From positions 1 to 6,607 of the forward strand of contig CALJDH010000006.1 in the NCBI GenBank assembly GCA_938023895.1: a stretch of 6,607 nt of DNA, written 5' to 3'. The notes under the pieces were generated by a model. It was not told the DNA's origin and did no database searches. It saw only the letters and a program-made list of their open reading frames with translations. Shown here piece by piece: positions 1-3,947 of this stretch (within the stretch, counting starts at the first letter, position 1; every line of letters begins with the position of its first letter). The translations under genes were made by a program, and so were the position numbers. This DNA is from an uncultured Aliiroseovarius sp. Lineage in GTDB: Bacteria; Pseudomonadota; Alphaproteobacteria; Rhodobacterales; Rhodobacteraceae.

Positions 1-185
1 ACACGGCGCACCGCAATGGGCAGGATCAGCGAGATCCCAGCCGTGAACACCAGCGCGACAAAGGCTGCCAGAATCCACAAGCGATGGGGCCGCATGAAGG
101 GCCACAAGCCCGACAGCGCGCCGATACGTTTGGATTTCTCGCGTTCGTCCATCTCTACGCTGGACGCACCTGCCTGTCTTGCCAT
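1..185 (-). CDS. ABC transporter, membrane-domain N terminus (partial, 3' end outside window)
   Basis: Only the first 61 codons are present; the gene runs off the left edge. The reading begins MARQAGASSVEMDEREKSKR, a charged cytoplasmic start. A first transmembrane helix follows at about residues 37-58 (WILAAFVALVFTAGISLILP), then an Arg-Arg pair. This pattern (WPFMRPHRLWIL, then a helix ending in SLILPIAVRR) is typical of the first helix of type IV ABC exporters, in which permease and ATPase are fused in one chain (MsbA/Atm1-like). The ATPase part is not visible, so the substrate cannot be stated. The ATG at 185-183 is supported by an AAAGGAG ribosome site (194-200) 8 nt upstream. The gene is divergent from the lipoprotein gene at 344, with 158 bp between them. 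The family call rests on one helix and its flanks, so it is good but not certain. Confidence 0.72.
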   Translation of the reverse strand, partial: MARQAGASSVEMDEREKSKRIGALSGLWPFMRPHRLWILAAFVALVFTAGISLILPIAVRR

Positions 186-206
186 GTGATCTGCTCCTTT
201 CGTGCA

Positions 207-235
207 CGGATACCGAAACCACCCAACACACACAA
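207..235 (-). promoter_or_regulatory. Candidate promoter for the ABC transporter gene
   Basis: On the minus strand TTGTGT (235-230) is followed after 17 nt by TATCCG (212-207). Each hexamer matches the sigma-70 consensus at three positions, including the TTG and TAT cores. It lies about 22 nt upstream of the start codon. This is the best pair I found between the divergent genes, but it is weak. Confidence 0.3.
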
Positions 236-277
236 GCAACATTGAATATTTGCGGCTATCGACGTCACTCAGACGCG

Positions 278-307
278 CTTTTGCCCAAGACGCGTTCCCG
301 CTATAAT
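278..307 (+). promoter_or_regulatory. Candidate promoter for the lipoprotein gene (perfect TATAAT -10)
   Basis: A consensus TATAAT stands at 302-307, with an estimated transcription start near 313-315 and a leader of about 30 nt before the ATG at 344. The -35 is less clear: TTTTGC (279-284, 17-nt spacer) or TTGCCC (281-286, 15-nt spacer). A perfect -10 is unusual in a G+C-rich genome, which makes a real promoter likely. Confidence 0.6.
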
Positions 308-343
308 GGGAAGACACGAATATCGAGTATCGGAGCGCGTATC

Positions 344-736
344 ATGTTTACCCTATCCAACCTACGCCTGCCCGCCATCGGGATTGCCCTGACATTCCTT
401 GCCGCCTGCGCCACACCGCAAAAGCAATGCATTGCACGCGAAACAGCCGAGTATCGCGCCGTCACCGCCCAGATCGAAGAGTTGGAAGAGACGCTAGAGC
501 GTGGATACGCGCTACATCGGCAAACCGTTCCCTTTACTGAAGCGCGCATTTGTCGTGTGACAGGAAACGAACCCTATCTCTGTCCCAGAACGCGGTTTCA
601 CACCATCGAAACGCCGGTTTCAGTAGACATGGACGACACGCGCAAGAAGCTGGCGCGGCTCAAGGTACAGCGTATCAAGCTGGCCCCAGCCGCAGCGACC
701 GCGCGCGAGGCCTGTATCCGTGCCTACCCAGAATAA
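344..736 (+). CDS. Small predicted lipoprotein, function unknown (130 aa)
   Basis: The chosen start (ATG 344) gives MFTLSNLRLP, a hydrophobic segment (residues 10-19) and a lipobox L19-A20-A21-C22, the signal peptidase II pattern. Residue +2 after the Cys is Ala, not Asp, so outer-membrane sorting is expected. A GGAG at 332-335 lies 8 nt before this ATG. The frame is open further upstream to 179, but that extension would put the signal peptide in the middle of the protein and would run into the divergent gene. The mature part has a Glu-rich, probably coiled-coil helix (about 32-54, AEYRAVTAQIEELEETLERG). Four more cysteines (C29, C70, C80, C124) could form two disulfides in the periplasm. A second charged helix lies at about 97-113. 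I recall similar short lipoproteins in Rhodobacteraceae but no known function. It converges on the gene ending at 775. Confidence 0.8.
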   Translation: MFTLSNLRLPAIGIALTFLAACATPQKQCIARETAEYRAVTAQIEELEETLERGYALHRQTVPFTEARICRVTGNEPYLCPRTRFHTIETPVSVDMDDTRKKLARLKVQRIKLAPAAATAREACIRAYPE

Positions 737-753
737 CCGCGACGTGCTTGAAT

Positions 754-774
754 AAAGTGTGCTCCGTGCGCTTT
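754..774. terminator. Weak hairpin between convergent genes, possible two-way terminator
   Basis: In the 38-bp gap between the two convergent stop codons, AAAGTG (754-759) can pair with CGCTTT (769-774) across a 9-nt loop, with one G-T wobble. The A-rich left side would give a short U-run for the minus-strand transcript. The stem is short and A/U-rich, so its effect is doubtful. Confidence 0.25.
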
Positions 775-1170
775 CTAGGGCACTGAAATCTTGATCGCCG
801 AGGGGGTATTGCCCTGTCCGAAGACGCTCACCAAGATGATGCCCCCGTTTTTCAGTCTTTTTGCAGCCTTCGAGCCGACACTGCCGCGCGCGATCAGCGT
901 TTGAAGGCTTTTGCGGCTTTGGCTGCTGCTGAAATACGGATCCCATTGGTCTCCGGGCTGGCTAACACCAAAACGGTGGAAATTCGTGCGGTCCTGTCTC
1001 AGAACCTTCCAAGGCTCGGACAGGGTCGTGCCTTTGTCATTCGTCAGATCAGACTTGCCGATGAAAACTGTGAACACGCCGATTTGCTCTTGCGCCACGG
1101 CGGCGTGCGACGCCAAGGCCATGCCCAGCGCCACAGCGGCAGTTTTCAGCAGTTGGATGCGATACCGCAT
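775..1170 (-). CDS. Exported protein of unknown function (131 aa)
   Basis: The protein starts MRYRIQLLKT, has a hydrophobic core (about 10-22) and a likely signal peptidase I site after AVA at residue 26, so the mature protein would begin near QEQIGVF in the periplasm. An in-frame GTG at 1188 would add six residues. I prefer the ATG at 1170 because AAGGA lies 7 nt upstream and because the shorter form puts the Arg residues at the very N terminus, as in normal signal peptides. The mature chain of about 105 residues has no cysteine and no motif I recognise. It contains a central Ser/Arg-rich stretch (SSSQSRKSLQ, 81-90) and a hydrophobic strand, IILVSVFGQG (111-120), near the C terminus. It follows the rhodanese gene after a 92-bp gap and probably has its own promoter. 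I cannot assign a function. Confidence 0.75.
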   Translation of the reverse strand: MRYRIQLLKTAAVALGMALASHAAVAQEQIGVFTVFIGKSDLTNDKGTTLSEPWKVLRQDRTNFHRFGVSQPGDQWDPYFSSSQSRKSLQTLIARGSVGSKAAKRLKNGGIILVSVFGQGNTPSAIKISVP

Positions 1171-1211
1171 GTCCCATTCCTTAAGCACAAGCCGTCAAAC
1201 GGCGTTCCTAA

Positions 1212-1240
1212 AGAATGGAGATCACGCGTTCAGACGTCAA
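1212..1240 (-). promoter_or_regulatory. Candidate promoter for the exported protein at 775-1170
   Basis: On the minus strand TTGACG (1240-1235, five of six consensus bases) is followed after 17 nt by CATTCT (1217-1212, three of six). It lies in the 92-bp gap after the rhodanese stop codon, about 41 nt before the start codon. The -35 is good and the -10 is poor. Confidence 0.35.
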
Positions 1241-1262
1241 TGGTGGCCAGCCTGACCGTTGC

Positions 1263-1847
1263 TTAACTGCCACCGGTTACTGTCAGCCCCAGCATCCGCC
1301 ACGCATGCATACCACCACGATAATAGTGGATCTTTTCGGCGGGAAACCCAGCCTCAATCATGCGGCGGGCCGCGGTTGGAGACTGACCACACCAGTTGCC
1401 ATTGCAAAACAGCGCCACAGGCTTGGCTTCCTCACACACGAATCCGTCGAAATCCAGTTCGCAACCTAGCTCGTCCAGACGATCCGTCGCTTCGTTGTAG
1501 GGGATCGAGACCGCGCCCGGGATGGTTCCCGTCTCATGGTCCTTTGCAACACGGCTGTCGACCACGATCGCGTCTGGGTCTTGCAGCATCTGAAGCAGCT
1601 CCAACTCGCCAATCGGGGTGACGCCCGGGGCGGGCACCATCGGTTGCACACAGAAATTCGGGCAATTGCGCGAGGTCCGCGCCCATTCACCCGACAATTC
1701 GTGCGCGGGATCATCAATACGCGAGATTTCGACCTCGCCATTGTCCGTCTGAACCGTCACCCACGGCATATCCGGGGTGATGTTGACGTCAGCAAATACG
1801 GGGGCGGCAAATAGGCCAACGGCCGCCGCAATCAGAAAGGGTTTCAT
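1263..1847 (-). CDS. Periplasmic rhodanese-like domain protein (194 aa)
   Basis: A signal peptide (MKPFLIAAAVGLFAAPVFA, cut after residue 19) sends it to the periplasm. The C-terminal half is a single rhodanese domain. It has VVDSR at 95-99 (the usual Asp-x-Arg strand end), a HETGTIPGAVSIPY segment (104-117) matching the H-x-x-G-x-IPGA-x-x-IP signature, an active loop around C148 in FCNGNWCGQSP, and GGMHAW (178-183) near the end. Rhodanese domains carry sulfane sulfur on the loop cysteine. The loop position often held by Arg or Thr is here a second Cys (C153). Four more cysteines lie in the mature protein: a C62-x3-C66 pair, C129 and C138. The ATG at 1847 has GGAG 5 nt upstream. It begins 20 nt after the ABM gene, so the two are very likely co-transcribed. 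The substrate is unknown; sulfur transfer or thiol redox work in the periplasm is inference. Confidence 0.88.
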   Translation of the reverse strand: MKPFLIAAAVGLFAAPVFADVNITPDMPWVTVQTDNGEVEISRIDDPAHELSGEWARTSRNCPNFCVQPMVPAPGVTPIGELELLQMLQDPDAIVVDSRVAKDHETGTIPGAVSIPYNEATDRLDELGCELDFDGFVCEEAKPVALFCNGNWCGQSPTAARRMIEAGFPAEKIHYYRGGMHAWRMLGLTVTGGS

Positions 1848-1867
1848 GTCGGCTCCTGCGATCAGAA

Positions 1868-2188
1868 TCAGTTAAAGGTTTCGAACACGTCATACATGAC
1901 GGGCTCGAAGCTTTTGCACAGCGTGGCGATTTTACGGTTACGCTCGCGCATCTCTTCTGTGCGCAGCATCGCCTGGAAATCCTCGCGACGATTCCACTGG
2001 CTATAGTTTGCGATCCGCGTCTGGGCATCATTCACATGAAGTCCCGCGCCGACGAACCCCGGCTGTTTCGAAATGAAGCTTTCATACGCATCCGTCAACG
2101 CGTCCAGCAGATCCTGACAGGTGCCGGGTGTCATCTCGAACGTGGTGATAACGGTTTGATAGTCGGGGGCTTTGCTGATTTTGGGCAT
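1868..2188 (-). CDS. ABM-fold (antibiotic biosynthesis monooxygenase-like) protein (106 aa)
   Basis: The length and pattern fit the small ferredoxin-like dimeric alpha-beta barrel family PF03992. There is an N-terminal strand (YQTVITTFEMTPG, 10-22), a helix (24-40), the very typical KQPGFVGAGLHVNDAQTRIANYSQW (41-65, strand-turn-strand), and a helix starting REDFQAM (68-74). Members include quinol monooxygenases, haem-degrading IsdG-type enzymes and many proteins of unknown role; no catalytic residue here picks out one of these. There is no signal peptide, so it should be cytoplasmic. C24 and C91 are the only cysteines. The ATG at 2188 has a strong AAGGAGG (2194-2200) 5 nt upstream. It is the first gene of the ABM-rhodanese pair and sits directly behind the palindromic operator-like site at 2227-2246. 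Confidence 0.87.
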   Translation of the reverse strand: MPKISKAPDYQTVITTFEMTPGTCQDLLDALTDAYESFISKQPGFVGAGLHVNDAQTRIANYSQWNRREDFQAMLRTEEMRERNRKIATLCKSFEPVMYDVFETFN

Positions 2189-2226
2189 GGCTTCCTCCTT
2201 GATAAAAGAAGCCTAGCCCGATTTGG

Positions 2227-2246
2227 ATTACATATGAATATGTGAT
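2227..2246. promoter_or_regulatory. 20-bp near-perfect palindrome, likely repressor operator of the ABM-rhodanese operon
   Basis: The arms ATTACATAT (2227-2235) and ATATGTGAT (2238-2246) are inverted copies with eight of nine positions paired and a 2-nt centre (GA). The site is strongly AT-rich in an otherwise G+C-rich region and has no U-run, so it is not a terminator. It overlaps the best -10 of the minus strand (TGTAAT). The size, symmetry and AT bias resemble operators of dimeric winged-helix repressors such as the ArsR/SmtB family. No regulator gene lies beside it, so the binding protein is unknown. Confidence 0.62.
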
Positions 2247-2254
2247 CTTGCCAC
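2227..2254 (-). promoter_or_regulatory. Candidate promoter of the ABM-rhodanese operon
   Basis: On the minus strand GTGGCA (2254-2249, four of six) stands 16 nt upstream of TGTAAT (2232-2227, five of six). The -10 and most of the spacer are covered by the palindrome, the classic layout for repression by blocking polymerase. The leader before the ATG at 2188 would be about 32 nt. Confidence 0.5.
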
Positions 2255-2258
2255 AGCG

Positions 2259-2654
2259 TTAGTCAAAGATGTCGAAAAGCTCGGACAAGACCGATTTCTT
2301 GCGCTTTTTCTTATAGCGCTTGGCGTGGCGATAATCGTCGTCGTCGCGGTCGTAATAGTCGTCATCATGCTTACGCTTGCGTGAGCCACCGGGTTTCAGT
2401 CCTGCGCCACGCTCCATCTCTTCGCGGGAACGCATGCGGACGGGTTCGTCGCGATAGACCGGCTCGGGCTGGGGGGGAAGCGATGCGACATACGGGTCCG
2501 GATCATCCAGTTCGACCGCGGGGGTCGCCTTTTCGATGATCTTGTCCAGCTCACCCCGATCCAGCCAGACACCACGGCATTTGGGGCAATAGTCGATCTC
2601 GACCCCTTGGCGCTCGGTCATCAAAAGCTCGGTTCCGTCTACCGGACATTTCAT
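2259..2654 (-). CDS. Zinc-ribbon protein, zf-TFIIB type, with charged C-terminal tail (131 aa)
   Basis: The N-terminal 40 residues match the small zinc-ribbon family PF13453: MKCPVDGTEL, then DYCPKCRGVWLDRGELDKIIE (21-41). Likely metal ligands are C3, C23 and C26. The position where a fourth Cys would be expected (residue 6) is Asp, as in the CPVDG variant. A Pro-rich linker (about 49-70) follows. Next comes a low-complexity region of alternating Lys/Arg and Asp/Tyr blocks (91-120) and a short hydrophobic end, SVLSELFDIFD. No signal peptide or helix is seen, so it is cytoplasmic; the cellular role of the family is poorly known. The start is ambiguous. Two ATGs in tandem (2657 and 2654) follow AGGAGG, 4 and 7 nt away; I chose the second by spacing. 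The ATG further upstream at 2681 has no such site. It follows the usp gene after about 90 bp. Confidence 0.82.
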   Translation of the reverse strand: MKCPVDGTELLMTERQGVEIDYCPKCRGVWLDRGELDKIIEKATPAVELDDPDPYVASLPPQPEPVYRDEPVRMRSREEMERGAGLKPGGSRKRKHDDDYYDRDDDDYRHAKRYKKKRKKSVLSELFDIFD

Positions 2655-2657
2655 CAT

Positions 2658-2668
2658 GGATCCTCCTG
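2658..2668 (-). promoter_or_regulatory. Ribosome binding site deciding the zinc-ribbon start
   Basis: The minus strand reads ACAGGAGGATCC just before a tandem ATGATG. This near-perfect Shine-Dalgarno lies downstream of the in-frame ATG at 2681, so that longer start would ignore it. It supports a protein beginning MMKCP or MKCP. Confidence 0.75.
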
Positions 2669-2685
2669 TTCTGATGAACATTTAG

Positions 2686-2713
2686 GAAAGAAAAAGGGGG
2701 CCACAAGGGGCCC
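2686..2713 (-). terminator. Probable intrinsic terminator or attenuator after usp
   Basis: On the minus strand GGGCC (2713-2709) and GGCCC (2702-2698) form a G+C-rich stem with a 6-nt loop. After CC comes a T-rich run (TTTTTCTTT, 2695-2687). It stands about 30 nt after the usp stop codon and only about 20 nt before the ribosome site of the zinc-ribbon gene, so it would end or attenuate transcription between the two. The stem is only 5 bp. Confidence 0.5.
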
Positions 2714-2743
2714 GCAAGTTTGTCACGCAGGGAGGGAGAGAAG

Positions 2744-3151
2744 TTAGCGCGACACGTGAACCGCACAGGGCGCGTGGCGTACAACACGCGCGGCTGTCGA
2801 TCCCAAGAAGAAATCGGTTAGGCCCGGACGGTGCGAGGCGACGACGATGCAGTCGACCTTGTTGTCCTTGGCATAGTCTACAATTGCATGGCCCGCATGG
2901 CCTGAAATCACGGCGATCTCGACATTCGGCGCGTCTTTCAGCTCGTCCTTCAAACGTGCTTCCAGTTCGTGCACATTGTCGTCAAGCTGTCCTTCGGGCA
3001 GGTATTGGGCGACGTAGGCGGGCACTTCCTCCATCACGTGGAGAGCCGTGATTTTTGCGCCTTCTTCCGAGATGGCGTTGGCGATTTCAAGCGCTTCAGA
3101 GGTGTTGCGATCGTGGTCAAGCGCGATCGGGACCAGAATGTTCTTGTACAT
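2744..3151 (-). CDS. Universal stress protein, UspF-like (135 aa)
   Basis: One complete Usp domain of the usual size. The N-terminal strand MYKNILVPIALD (1-12) carries the Asp that normally touches adenine. SGHAGHAIVDYA (83-94) is the middle phosphate-side motif, and ASHRPGLTDFFLGSTAARVV (105-124) followed by RHAPCAVHVSR is the C-terminal nucleotide loop and last strand. The ASHRP-x6-LGS form is that of the E. coli UspF/UspG branch, which binds ATP. The first Gly of the standard G-2x-G-9x-G-S/T signature is replaced by His (H107), as is usual in that branch. It is cytoplasmic and probably dimeric. The ATG at 3151 has AAGGAG 7 nt upstream. Upstream lies an Fnr-type box (3219-3232), so induction under low oxygen is plausible; usp genes of the Anr/Fnr regulon are known in other proteobacteria. 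Confidence 0.93.
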   Translation of the reverse strand: MYKNILVPIALDHDRNTSEALEIANAISEEGAKITALHVMEEVPAYVAQYLPEGQLDDNVHELEARLKDELKDAPNVEIAVISGHAGHAIVDYAKDNKVDCIVVASHRPGLTDFFLGSTAARVVRHAPCAVHVSR

Positions 3152-3188
3152 GAGTCAGCTCCTTCATGGGCTTCAAGTCTTCTTGATC

Positions 3189-3194
3189 AATACC
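3189..3194 (-). promoter_or_regulatory. Weak candidate -10 element of the usp promoter
   Basis: GGTATT on the minus strand matches the -10 consensus at three of six positions, and no good -35 precedes it. With a transcription start near 3182, the centre of the box at 3219-3232 would fall at about -43. That is close to the -41.5 expected for a class II Fnr/Crp activator, which often replaces a -35. Confidence 0.3.
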
Positions 3195-3218
3195 TAACGT
3201 GCGAACGATTTGGCGAAC

Positions 3219-3232
3219 ATGACACAGGTCAA
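3219..3232 (-). promoter_or_regulatory. Fnr/Crp-family box upstream of usp
   Basis: The minus strand reads TTGAC-CTGT-GTCAT. This matches nine of ten defined bases of TTGAC-N4-GTCAA, a form close to the Fnr consensus TTGAT-N4-ATCAA and to the boxes of FnrL/Dnr-type regulators. The inner part TGAC-N4-GTCA is perfectly symmetric. It sits 74 bp upstream of the usp start codon, in the gap shared with the divergent membrane-protein gene. The regulator itself is not in the window. Confidence 0.55.
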
Positions 3233-3276
3233 ATACCCCTCTTTTCCTGTCGGGCTTTCCTAACTACGCTGAGATC

Positions 3277-3780
3277 ATGAAAACGCACACCAACACGCCT
3301 GATTTATTGGTGCTGGACCACAAACCGTGGCTCTTGTCGCTAAGTATGCTGGTGGGGCTCTTGATTTTTCTAGGGGTTGGATCAACCGCGCTGATGCAAG
3401 GAGAAGTCCTGTTCGGCCTCATGTTTTCCGGCATTGGCACGCTTGCATGGGGTGGCTGCTTTTTGGCCTTTTCCAAGCGGGTGCAACTGATTTTCGACGC
3501 TCGCGCCGGTCAGATCGTGAAGCGCAAGCGGTCGTTCTTTGGCTATGCACAGGATGTCTATCCGCTCGACGCGCTCTGCGGAGCCGAGCTTGAGGAAACG
3601 CGTCGGGATGGATCCAGTATGTATCGCCCGGTTCTGGTGATGACCGGGCAGCCGAACCTGCCGGTCGTGTCCTACTACACCAACGGGTCCGGCCCGCGCC
3701 GCACGACCGAGGCGGTAAATCTGTGGCTGGAAGCGCGACAAAGCCCAATGCAGCTTGACTCTGACCCCCAGACGCCGTAA
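3277..3780 (+). CDS. Two-helix membrane protein of unknown function (167 aa)
   Basis: After a 17-residue hydrophilic start (MKTHTNTPDLLVLDHKP) come two transmembrane helices, about 18-39 and 43-65, forming a short hairpin. The remaining 100 residues should be on the same side as the N terminus, probably the cytoplasm given the SKRVQ and VKRKR charges after helix 2. This soluble part starts as beta strands (VQLIFDARAGQIVKRKRSFFG, 69-89; then YPLDALCGAELEE, 95-107). The pattern looks like a membrane-anchored PH-like domain, but I cannot name the family. It ends with a helix (TEAVNLWLEARQ, 144-155). The ribosome site is poor (GAG three nt before ATG). No other start codon is in frame nearby, and a TAACTA at 3261-3266 could even place the transcript start almost at the ATG. 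It is divergent from usp. Confidence 0.8.
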   Translation: MKTHTNTPDLLVLDHKPWLLSLSMLVGLLIFLGVGSTALMQGEVLFGLMFSGIGTLAWGGCFLAFSKRVQLIFDARAGQIVKRKRSFFGYAQDVYPLDALCGAELEETRRDGSSMYRPVLVMTGQPNLPVVSYYTNGSGPRRTTEAVNLWLEARQSPMQLDSDPQTP

Positions 3781-3795
3781 CTCACCCCCAAATCT

Positions 3796-3814
3796 CGGAA
3801 GTGCGAAACTTCCG
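3796..3814 (+). terminator. Perfect 7-bp stem-loop after the membrane-protein gene
   Basis: CGGAAGT (3796-3802) and ACTTCCG (3808-3814) are exact inverted copies with a 5-nt loop GCGAA. It starts 16 nt after the stop codon of the membrane-protein gene. No U-run follows, so it may protect the 3' end of the mRNA or act with Rho rather than terminate on its own. Confidence 0.4.
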
Positions 3815-3840
3815 GTCCCATGGCCCAATGCCGGGATCGC

Positions 3841-3869
3841 CCCCTGTCAGCGTGTTACGCCCACAGGGG
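3841..3869 (+). other. Two-tier stem-loop upstream of the ffh promoter
   Basis: CCCCTGT (3841-3847) pairs with ACAGGGG (3863-3869). Inside, across a 2x2 internal loop (CA/CC), GCGT (3850-3853) pairs with ACGC (3857-3860) around a GTT loop. It lies upstream of the best ffh promoter, so it probably belongs to the end of the preceding transcript or to a longer ffh leader. No U-run follows. Its role is unknown. Confidence 0.45.
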
Positions 3870-3887
3870 CCATCGTGGTTTGGGCGT

Positions 3888-3916
3888 TTGGAAAAGCGCA
3901 ACCCGGCCCCTATCTT
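3888..3916 (+). promoter_or_regulatory. ffh: Candidate ffh promoter
   Basis: TTGGAA (3888-3893, four of six) is followed after exactly 17 nt by TATCTT (3911-3916, four of six). The expected start is near 3923, giving a leader of about 25 nt before ATG 3948. The -10 also lies in the loop of a small CCCC/GGGG repeat (3907-3920), which is probably chance. Confidence 0.5.
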
Positions 3917-3947
3917 GGGGGAAACGAAACGGCAAAGGAGCCGAGAT

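Noticed and set aside
271..294. Direct repeat AGACGCG (271-277 and 288-294) as an activator site
   Set aside because: Seven bases, G+C-rich, with no symmetry and only two copies. Its place near the -35 is suggestive but too weak to claim.
179..343. Upstream extension of the lipoprotein reading frame
   Set aside because: It would bury the signal peptide and lipobox inside the protein, and it covers the promoter and the divergent ABC gene start.
2336..2370. Triplet repeat run (CGT/CGTC) as a mobile or regulatory repeat
   Set aside because: It encodes the Asp-rich part of the zinc-ribbon protein tail in frame and is explained by codon use.
3183..3190. TTGATCAA as a second Fnr site
   Set aside because: It has the Fnr half-sites but lacks the 4-nt spacer between them, so it is a plain 8-bp palindrome that is likely by chance.
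3801..3947. N-terminal extension of Ffh from a GTG at 3801
   Set aside because: Ffh proteins begin at MFESLSDRL or its equivalent, and a good ribosome site lies just before ATG 3948. The extension would also run through both stem-loops and the promoter candidate.
3781..3947. SRP 4.5S RNA gene next to ffh
   Set aside because: Neither the conserved GGAA-tetraloop hairpin nor the GGUCAGGUCCGGAAGGAAGC-type core is present here or elsewhere in the window, and the stem-loops found are too short.
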